Of a DNA stretch of 64,000 bases, positions 17,176 through 24,617 are shown piece by piece (positions within the stretch are counted from its first letter, which is position 1; each line of letters opens with the position of its first letter). Made by a program: the position numbers and the translations under genes. The stretch comes from Rugosimonospora africana (lineage in GTDB: Bacteria > Actinomycetota > Actinomycetes > Mycobacteriales > Micromonosporaceae). The notes beneath the pieces were generated by a model. That model saw only the letters and a list, made by a program, of their open reading frames with translations, did no database searches and had not been told where the DNA came from. The stretch covers positions 37,566-101,565 of the forward strand of contig NZ_BONZ01000081.1 of NCBI RefSeq assembly GCF_016862975.1, in the 5' to 3' direction.

Positions 17176-18380
17176 ACCCGGTGCCCCAGTCCCTGGTCTC
17201 CCGGCTTGATGCCGGAGTACCGGAGATCCCAGCTGACGAGGGCGATCAACACCGCGGCGACCACACCGGTGACCGCCAGGACAGGCAGCCCGACCAGCGC
17301 CGGTCCCACGGCGATCAGCATGCCCACACCGATCAGCCTCGGTGCGGCGACTCTGGCGAACACGCGCCGGCCAAGCAGCGCGTGTCCGGCGAGGAAGAGG
17401 CCCGGACCACCGATGATCACCGCGACCCAGGACGCGGGAGCCGTTCTCGTCGGCTCTGTGATCACCATGTCGACTGATGTGGTGAGTGCGGTCAAGCCGA
17501 TCACCATGAGCAGATGCGCGATACCCGCTTCCCTGTTCCGGACGCTCGGGTCGGGGGCGCCGGAGAAGACCGGGCCGAGCTTTTCCCGGACGCGGTGGAA
17601 GTAGATCCAGAACAGCAGGCCGGTGACGCCGAACGACATGGTGAACGCGGTGCCCCGGTGCAGGCTGAAGTCGCGGTCGTGAAGGTTTGTTCCGATGGTG
17701 ACCACTGTTTCGCCCAGCGCGATGATGACGAACTGCCGGTAGCGTTCGGCGAAGTGTTCGCTGGCGAGGTTCAGCAGTTTGGGTGGCGTGGGTCCGATCC
17801 CGGGCGTGGGCCAGCGCAGGAGCGCGGAGACGTACTCGATCGCGATGGCCGCGCTCCAGAGCGCCAGGCGCGCGTTGCCCTCCACCTCCGCGCCGGCGAG
17901 CCAGGGCGCCGCCGACACGGCGAACCAGAAGGCGGCCCGCAGCGGTCGCAGGCCCAGGTCGTCGTGCCGTAGCGCGAGGGCGACCACCGAACTGCGGCCG
18001 AGGTTGATCGCCACTTACACGATCGCGAACAGCAGCCCACGCCGGGTGTATGCCTCCGGTATGGCGGCGGCCATCAGCAGGGCGCCGAACATGGATCCGA
18101 TGACCAGCAACTGGAGCCGGATCGTCCGGGGTTCGAGGCTGTCGGTCAGCAGGTTGGTGTACAGCCACACCGACCAGACCGCCAACAGCAGGATCAGTAC
18201 CCGGTAGACGTTGATCCAGGTGAGGCCGTTCAACAACGACTGGGAGACCCGGAACAGCGCGAAGACGAACACCAAGTCGAAGAACAGCTCCACATAGGTG
18301 ACCGGCTTCGACTCCCGCAGGTTGCGGAGAAGCCCGGACCGCCTGCTCCTCGTGTCCCTGTCCACTCTGCCGCCCCACAC
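17172..18380 (-). pseudogene. Low-temperature-requirement A (LtrA) family gene broken by one in-frame stop
   Basis: Two pieces in one reading frame together make a full LtrA-family membrane protein of about 402 codons. The N-terminal 121 codons have the family opening VTYVELFFDLVFVFAL; a TAA at 18015-18017 interrupts it, and the remaining 280 codons continue directly with the AINLGRSSVVAL segment and the later helices (GETVVTIGTNL, VTGLLFWIYF). The context GTG-TAA-GTG is one base from a TAC (Tyr) codon, so a single nonsense mutation or sequencing error explains it. The downstream part could in principle start at the GTG after the stop, but would lack the first helices. Confidence 0.8.
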
Positions 18381-18519
18381 CAGCGGGCCGCACCCGCACA
18401 GACCACGCCGGGTCAGAATACGGGCCGGTCGGCAGCCATCGACCGGGTTTCATCGTAAGTGCCACTCGGGTGGTACCGCATGGTGGCACTCGGCGCTTGA
18501 CGCTTCGCGGTGCGACGGG

Positions 18520-19779
18520 TCAGGCGGCCGCTCGTCGTACCTGCCGGTGGACAAGCGCCATCGTCGATGACCCCGCGAGGAGGAAGAGCACACCGAGCAC
18601 GGCCCATCCGGCCAGGCCATGCTCGATCGCGGTCGCGGTGACGACCAGCGGCGCGAGCATCGACCCCAGCGCCGCACCGGTTTGGCTGACGCCCTGGTAC
18701 GCGCCGGCGTTGGCGGGGTCGGCGAGCTCGAAGGCGAGCGTCCAGCTGCCGGCCTCCGACAGGATCTCGGCGAAGCTGTGCGCCACGGTCGCGAGCGCCA
18801 GTACCGTCACGACGGCCGCGATCGCGCCGTGGGCCGCCGCGGCGTACAGGCCACAGGCCAGGGCGAGCAGCGCGCCGGCCCCGGCGACCGCGCACCCGGC
18901 CGAGCGGAGGTCTCTTGCCCCACGTGCCGCCCAGATCTGCAGCAGGGACACGATGGCGGTGTTCACTGCCAGCAGCGCCGCCACGGTCACCGTCGGCGCC
19001 CTCGTCGAACCGGCAACCCACAGCGGCACACCCACCGTGAGCAGGCTGAACTGCATGGCCATGACGGCGTAGAGGCCGGTGACCATCAGGTACGTGCGAT
19101 CGAGCAGCGGTGAGCGGCGTGGTTCGGTCGTCCGCGGCCCGTCGGCCACGCCTGCCTCGGCGGTGCCTTTGACCCGCCGCAGCGGAAGCGCGGAAACCAG
19201 CAGCAGCGCTCCCGTGGCGAGCATCGCCAGCAGGTACGCCGATTTCGTGTCGATGGCCAGAGCGATGGCCGCCAGCGCGGTTCCCACGCCGATGAAGGCG
19301 TTGGTGATCGCGCGCAGCCGGGCGCGTATCTCCACCCGGTCCGGCCCGACGAACGATTCCGCGATCATCGTCGTCAGCGCGGTGCGTTGCATCGCTTGTT
19401 GACCCACCGCGGCGCAGGCGACGAGGACGAAGGCTGCCGGCGTGCGGACCAGGAGGTAGGCGACCAGCGCCAGGCCCTGGCCGGCGGTCGTGACGAGCAG
19501 CACCCGCCGGGCGCCGAACCGACGGGCCAGGTAGCCCGCGCCCAACGCGGCGGCGACGGCGACCGCCCCGGCGACCGTCAGCCCGAACCCGACGGTGGTC
19601 GCCGTGAACCCGGCCACCCGGGTGAAGAACAACACGCTGACGCTGAAGAAGACTCCCCTGGACAGTGAACTGGACACGGTGGCCCAGGTCAGCGCGCGGG
19701 CGACGGGATCGTCGGGACGCAGATAACGCCGGACCCAGCCGGCCGCCCTCGACTCGGAACGGTTCGCGAGAAGCACCAT
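18520..19779 (-). CDS. MFS transporter (probable exporter)
   Basis: A 419-residue protein with about twelve hydrophobic helices. The ATG gives MVLLANRSESRAAGWVRRYL; the in-frame extension upstream runs through the regulator gene on the other strand and is rejected. The loop between helices 2 and 3 (GYLARRFGARRVLL) is the MFS motif A region, and a basic loop separates the halves near residue 200. It is divergent from an ArsR-like regulator 57 nt away, a usual arrangement for drug or metabolite efflux. Substrate unknown. Confidence 0.9.
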   Translation of the reverse strand: MVLLANRSESRAAGWVRRYLRPDDPVARALTWATVSSSLSRGVFFSVSVLFFTRVAGFTATTVGFGLTVAGAVAVAAALGAGYLARRFGARRVLLVTTAGQGLALVAYLLVRTPAAFVLVACAAVGQQAMQRTALTTMIAESFVGPDRVEIRARLRAITNAFIGVGTALAAIALAIDTKSAYLLAMLATGALLLVSALPLRRVKGTAEAGVADGPRTTEPRRSPLLDRTYLMVTGLYAVMAMQFSLLTVGVPLWVAGSTRAPTVTVAALLAVNTAIVSLLQIWAARGARDLRSAGCAVAGAGALLALACGLYAAAAHGAIAAVVTVLALATVAHSFAEILSEAGSWTLAFELADPANAGAYQGVSQTGAALGSMLAPLVVTATAIEHGLAGWAVLGVLFLLAGSSTMALVHRQVRRAAA

Positions 19780-19836
19780 GGCAACAGTTCTCGCAGCATG
19801 CCACCCGGCGAGGCCAACGATGTAGTATCTTGCTTC

Positions 19837-20832
19837 ATGGTTCAGTACGAGCTCCTGGGCATGGACGCTGCCGATGTCCGATTCGCGGTGTCCCCGCTCA
19901 ACGAACTGGTGCTGTCGCTGCGCGCCTGGCGTGACCCCGGGAGATTCCCGCTGCATCTGCGCTGGCTGCACACGCTCGAAGGGGCGCGCGAGGGCCTCGA
20001 CGAGGCCATGCTGCTCGCGCTGACCAACACTCGCCTGTGGACGCCCGACTTCCTCAATCCGCGCCCGTACTCGCCACTGACCCGGATCACCGACGAACTG
20101 GAAAAACTGGCACACACCGACCCGGCCGTCGTCCGGCGGGACCTGCGGGCCGTGCACGGCGGGGCGCTACCCGGTCCGCTGCGCGGCTCCGCGCCACGGG
20201 TGCTCGCCCGGATCATCGACGCCCTCGGCGAGTACTGGCGGCTGTGTTTCGAGCCGTACTGGCCACGGATGCGCGCGCTCCTGGAAGGCGACGTGACCTT
20301 CCGGGGGCGGCAGATCGCGCAGCGCGGTCTCGCGGCGATGCTCAGCGGGCTGTCGGACACGGTGCGGCTCGTCGACAACGTGGTCGAGGTCCACCTGCGC
20401 TCCAAGCTCGACTACTCGCGAGCGGCCACGGGCGGACTGACCCTGGTGCCGTCGCTGTGGGCCCTCATCGCCTCGACGCCCATCTCGGCCGACGAACCCC
20501 CGATGATCCTCTATCCCGCGCGCGGCGTGGCGACGCTCTGGGAGCCGCAGTCCCTGCCCACGCCCGACAGCCTCGCCGGGCTGCTCGGCGCCACTCGGGC
20601 CGGCCTGCTCATCCATCTCGACACGCCCGCCTCCTCCACCGAGTTGGCCGTCCGCCTCGGCGTCACCCCGACGGCGGTCAACCAGCACCTCCGGGCGTTG
20701 CGCGCGGGCGGGGTGCTGGTCAGCACCCGGTACGGCCGGTCGGTGCTCTACCGCCGCTCCGACCTCGGCGACCTGTTGGTCGCCTCGGCCCGCCCGGAGC
20801 GATCGACGGCGGCTGTTCGCGCCGCCTCGTGA
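19837..20832 (+). CDS. ArsR-like winged-helix regulator with N-terminal DUF5937-type domain
   Basis: A 331-residue protein. The start MVQYELLGMDAADVRFAVSPL is chosen because the first 13 codons of the longer ORF show no conservation. Residues 1-240 match the sensing domain of actinobacterial DUF5937 regulators; residues 255-320 form a winged helix (ASSTELAVRLGVTPTAVNQH, then a VSTRYGRSVLYRRS wing). TAGTAT lies 8 nt before the ATG, so the mRNA may be leaderless. It probably controls the divergent MFS gene and itself. Confidence 0.85.
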   Translation: MVQYELLGMDAADVRFAVSPLNELVLSLRAWRDPGRFPLHLRWLHTLEGAREGLDEAMLLALTNTRLWTPDFLNPRPYSPLTRITDELEKLAHTDPAVVRRDLRAVHGGALPGPLRGSAPRVLARIIDALGEYWRLCFEPYWPRMRALLEGDVTFRGRQIAQRGLAAMLSGLSDTVRLVDNVVEVHLRSKLDYSRAATGGLTLVPSLWALIASTPISADEPPMILYPARGVATLWEPQSLPTPDSLAGLLGATRAGLLIHLDTPASSTELAVRLGVTPTAVNQHLRALRAGGVLVSTRYGRSVLYRRSDLGDLLVASARPERSTAAVRAAS

Positions 20833-20892
20833 TCCCGGATGGCTGATCCTCCACATAGGACAGCAGACCGCCGGTCGACGTTGCGCGAAACC

Positions 20893-22092
20893 CTAGGATT
20901 CCGCGAGCTTGCGGACGATCGCCTCCGCCAACCGGACGCTGTCGTCCACGCTGGCCAGGTCGACGTGTTCGGCGATGTCGCTGTCCTGGTGGTAGTGCGG
21001 GATGAGCTTGTCCCGGTCGAGTGACACGATCGTGGCGACCGGAAACCCGTGCCGCCGCGGCACCTCGCTGTCGGTGCTGTTGCGCGACCGCAGGCCGCGG
21101 GTGAGCGGGATGCCGAGCTGCGCGGCGCAGCCGGCGGCGAGGTCCTTGAACCCGGCCTGGTAGTTCCGCATGATGACCGGGCCCTCACCTTCAAGGAGTG
21201 CCAGGCGGCCGGAGCCCACGCTTTCCAGGTTGATGAACCAGGCCCGCGACCCGAGATCGGGGAAGTGCCGCCTGGCGTAGCCGCGGATGCCTTCCTGGAG
21301 TGCCTCCTCGGCGCCCGCGGACAGGAAGACCAGCCGGATTCCGGGGACCGGCGCGAGATGCAGCGCCCGCGCGACGGCGAGCTGGGCCGCCACCCCGCTG
21401 AGGTTGTCGTTGGCACCGGGTACGGCCCCGCGCCGGCCGATGTCGACCATCGCCAGGAGGTTGACCAGGCAGAGCGCGGTGCCGGCCAGCCACAGCCAGC
21501 GCAACCCGGCCGCCGCGCCGATGGCGACGACGAGCGGCGCCCCGATGATCGGCCACCAGGTCGGCGGGCTCGTCTTGGTCGCCTCGATGAGCTTCGGCAG
21601 GTGGCGTGCGATCCAGCGCAGTGGCCGCTGGTCGAAGACGATGCCGCTCGGGGCGGCGTCGTGGTGGGCGAGGATCACCACGGTACGGTCGGCCTCCGGG
21701 TCGCCGTCCTCCGCGATCACGTTGTACGCCTGCCGGCGCGGGATCGCCGCCCGGCGGAACCAGCGACGACCGCCGGCCACGTCCTCGGCGATCGCGGCGG
21801 CGGCGAGTACGGCGACGACCGCCGCCGCCCACCGGCTCAGCTCGGCACACGCGCCCGCGACGGCGCCGACCGCGGTCAACACGCCGATCGGCAGTGCGTA
21901 CGAGCTGGTCGCCGCGGTCGGTTCGACCCGGGCGGGTATGCCCAGCGCACGGTACCGCTCGACCAGGGACACGGCGACCGCCTCCTCGCCCGGCGAGGTG
22001 GGCAGCCGCTGGATCGCCGAGTACTCGGCGATGACCTCGGCGAGAGCCTGCCGTTGTGGTTCACGGGTCGCTTCGGGGATCACGACACTCAC
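20893..22092 (-). CDS. Membrane-associated M28 family metallopeptidase
   Basis: A 399-residue protein. Zinc-ligand motifs of M28 peptidases are present in order: ILAHHDAAPSG (near 141), GANDNLSGVA (near 227), AGAEEALQEG (near 264), an NLESVGSG segment, and HYHQDSD near the C-terminus. Two hydrophobic helices follow the N-terminal 70 residues, and a further pair (PTWWPIIGAPLVVAIGAAAG and LAGTALCLVNLLAM) is inserted between the first and second ligand motifs, so it is probably held at the membrane. The GTG start overlaps the stop of the NACHT gene by 4 nt, implying translational coupling. M28 members are usually aminopeptidases; the partner suggests a specialised role. Confidence 0.88.
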   Translation of the reverse strand: MSVVIPEATREPQRQALAEVIAEYSAIQRLPTSPGEEAVAVSLVERYRALGIPARVEPTAATSSYALPIGVLTAVGAVAGACAELSRWAAAVVAVLAAAAIAEDVAGGRRWFRRAAIPRRQAYNVIAEDGDPEADRTVVILAHHDAAPSGIVFDQRPLRWIARHLPKLIEATKTSPPTWWPIIGAPLVVAIGAAAGLRWLWLAGTALCLVNLLAMVDIGRRGAVPGANDNLSGVAAQLAVARALHLAPVPGIRLVFLSAGAEEALQEGIRGYARRHFPDLGSRAWFINLESVGSGRLALLEGEGPVIMRNYQAGFKDLAAGCAAQLGIPLTRGLRSRNSTDSEVPRRHGFPVATIVSLDRDKLIPHYHQDSDIAEHVDLASVDDSVRLAEAIVRKLAES

Positions 22093-24392
22093 CCGCTTCC
22101 TGACTGCACGAGGTGTTGCTGTAGGCGTGCGTGCCGGAACTGGTAGACGGCACCGGCACGCCGCAGTACCCCCCGCCGGTGCGCGTCGTCGAGAAACAGC
22201 ATCAGCCGGACGGGAAGGTCGCCGCTGACCGCCGCCCACGTCTTCATGATCAGATAACGGCCCCACACCGAGGTGGCCAGGCCCATCAGCCGGTCGGCGA
22301 GCCCGTAACCGATGCCGACGACCACGGCGCGACCGATTCCGTCGCGGGGAGCCCCGGCGATCCAGTAGAGGGCAAGGGTCACGCCGGACACCGTCGAGGC
22401 GACGGTGACACTGCGCGCGATCGCGGCGAACCGCTCGTCGCGCCGGGTCGACCGCGGACTCAACGCGCGCGTGACGTCCGTCGGTACGTCCAGCCACACG
22501 TTGATGCTGTCGACCAAGCCGAAGGTGAAGAAGACCACGGCGATGACGAGCTGCACGTACGGCGAGCGGAACAGCACCCACGCGGTGACCGAAGCGGCCG
22601 CACCCATCGCGAGGTAGATCAGGAACCGGCGCAGGAAGGCGGTGAGCCCGCGATAGGAGGCGATCCGCATCTCGGTCGGCGTGGTCCTCAGCGAGATGGT
22701 GAAGAACCCGTCAGCCAACCCGACCGCCATGCCGACCATGACCGCGTCGGCCGCCGCGCGGTAGAGGGGACGATCCTGATAGATCGTGTAGCCGTAGCCG
22801 ACACCGGCCGCCGCGGCGATCAGGCGGCCGGCCGTCAACGCGATCCAGCGCGCGGTCCGTTCGCGGCGGACCGGGTCGGAGTCGAACGCCCCGGTGCGGT
22901 CGAACCACCCGGCGAGTACGGTCTCCAGCGTCCATGCGCGGGAGCGCCCGCTCGCGCCGACGATCAGGGCGAGCAGCGCGAACGCGAGGCCGGGCAGCGG
23001 ACCGAGGAGGTAGCCGACGAGCGCCGCGGCGACGATGGCGGGCAACGCGCCGACCACCAACGGCGCGACCGCCCGATCGAACTGCCACCAGGAGATGCTC
23101 GGGTTGGCGGGACTGCTGCCCCGGGCCGCGAGGTATCTCAACCAGTGCTCCGGCCGCCCGTGCGACCAGTCGGCCAGGCGCTGGCGGGATTGCTGGCCGC
23201 CACGCTGGTACGTGGCCGGGATCAGCTCGCCCAGCAGGTGGCGCTCGATGGTCTCCCGCGTGTCGAACCGCTCGTCGAGCAGGTCGCGGGGATCGCGGGG
23301 GCCGTCGCAGTAGATCTCCCGGGCCATCGAGATCATCAGCGGCGATCGGAGCGTCGCGGCGAGCGGCCCGTCCGGATCGGTGCGGACCCGAGCCGACACC
23401 TGCGCCCAGGCCGCCGAAGAGTCCCCGCCGGGCGCCGCCTCGGTCAGGTACCGCAGCGCCGTCTCGGCCCCGGTGGGCCGCAGCTCCACGGCCAACGACT
23501 CGGACACCACGTTTCCGGCGCGGACCGTGGTGCGGTAGTCATCGGTCCGGCAGGTCAGAATGAGCGGCTGCCCGGCCCGCAGCGAGCGGTTCAAGCGCTT
23601 GACGGCCGCGCTCCACAGCTCCTGCGGGACCTCGTCCAACCCGTCGAGGATGGCCAGAACCTTCCCGTTCTCCACCAACTCGCGCGCGATGTCCTGCGGG
23701 CTGCGACGCTTGCTCGAGGTCAGCAGGTAGTTTTCGGTGAGTTGCCGGATCAGCCACTCGTTCAGGTCGATCTCGGGATCCCAGGACGCCAGCTGCAGCG
23801 GAAGCGGTACGGCTTCGCCGGGCTTGCGACGCCTCAGCAGCGCCAGCGTCACCTCGATGACGAAGACGGACTTGCCGCTTCCCGGTGGGCCCAGCACCAC
23901 GAGCCTGTGGCGGGGCATCGTGGTGAACAGCTCGACCAGGTCGCCCAGTTCGCCGGCCTCCGGGCCGCGCTGTCCCGGCGGCAGGACCTCCCCGGTCGCC
24001 GGCGAACGGAACACCACCTCGGGCACGCTGCTCAGATTGCTGTCGGCCAACTGCCAGGCCACCGGTAGCAGCCACGGGCTGTGCAGGCGACGGACCTCCT
24101 CCTCGGCCGACCACGACCGCAGCACCGCGTCGGCCAGCTGGCCGGCGTCATCCGCGGCAAGCTGGTCGCCCGGCGCCGCCCGGTCGTCGTCGCCGTCGGT
24201 GCCGCGCGGCCGGAGGTCCGAGGCCAGGGAGACGAGGGTGGCCAGCGCGGAGACGCCCGCGACGACCTTCGAGATCAGGGAACTCCCGCCGGAGTCGTCC
24301 TGCGCCCCGACGACCACCGCGAACACGATCGCGACGATCCACAGGGCGGCAAGGATCCAGGTCCTTCGCGACTGTCGTCCGCCGGCGCCCAT
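22089..24392 (-). CDS. NACHT-family STAND NTPase with multiple membrane segments
   Basis: A 767-residue protein; the ATG preceded by GAGGGGAACG is chosen over a start 30 codons upstream. Two N-terminal membrane helices (about 10-55) are followed by a linker and a NACHT NTPase: Walker A GPPGSGKS near 169, Walker B ILDGLDEVP near 250, and a sensor-like LILTCRTDDYR segment. The C-terminal third has about eight hydrophobic helices in place of the usual repeat sensor, ending in YQFRHARLQQHL. Such membrane NACHT proteins occur in many copies in filamentous actinomycetes; related bacterial NACHT proteins can act in anti-phage defence. Here the gene is coupled to an M28 peptidase gene. Function inferred, not proven. 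Confidence 0.85.
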   Translation of the reverse strand: MGAGGRQSRRTWILAALWIVAIVFAVVVGAQDDSGGSSLISKVVAGVSALATLVSLASDLRPRGTDGDDDRAAPGDQLAADDAGQLADAVLRSWSAEEEVRRLHSPWLLPVAWQLADSNLSSVPEVVFRSPATGEVLPPGQRGPEAGELGDLVELFTTMPRHRLVVLGPPGSGKSVFVIEVTLALLRRRKPGEAVPLPLQLASWDPEIDLNEWLIRQLTENYLLTSSKRRSPQDIARELVENGKVLAILDGLDEVPQELWSAAVKRLNRSLRAGQPLILTCRTDDYRTTVRAGNVVSESLAVELRPTGAETALRYLTEAAPGGDSSAAWAQVSARVRTDPDGPLAATLRSPLMISMAREIYCDGPRDPRDLLDERFDTRETIERHLLGELIPATYQRGGQQSRQRLADWSHGRPEHWLRYLAARGSSPANPSISWWQFDRAVAPLVVGALPAIVAAALVGYLLGPLPGLAFALLALIVGASGRSRAWTLETVLAGWFDRTGAFDSDPVRRERTARWIALTAGRLIAAAAGVGYGYTIYQDRPLYRAAADAVMVGMAVGLADGFFTISLRTTPTEMRIASYRGLTAFLRRFLIYLAMGAAASVTAWVLFRSPYVQLVIAVVFFTFGLVDSINVWLDVPTDVTRALSPRSTRRDERFAAIARSVTVASTVSGVTLALYWIAGAPRDGIGRAVVVGIGYGLADRLMGLATSVWGRYLIMKTWAAVSGDLPVRLMLFLDDAHRRGVLRRAGAVYQFRHARLQQHLVQSGSG

Positions 24393-24567
24393 CGTTCCCC
24401 TCACCGGAGATGTCTCATCGACACGGGACAATAGAGACCATCTCACCGGCGGGTGCGCTCGAAACAGTGGCGGACGGGACACAGTGGCGGACGGAAACCC
24501 GACACTGGGCTGGGTGAGGCGGTAGCGGTCCGGGCTGTCGTTCGAGGACGCGCCAGAGCGGCCGGGT

Positions 24568-24607
24568 CGCGCCGCGGCCGGACGGGCTGTGCGCCGGCCG
24601 CGGCGCG
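24568..24607 (-). terminator. Hairpin terminator after the secreted hydrolase gene
   Basis: CGCGCCGCGGCCG (24568-24580) and CGGCCGCGGCGCG (24595-24607) form a perfect 13-bp stem with a 14-nt loop, starting 11 nt after the stop of the upstream gene. The remainder of the gap to the NACHT gene holds nothing I can name. Confidence 0.65.
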
Positions 24608-24617
24608 GGTACGCGGA

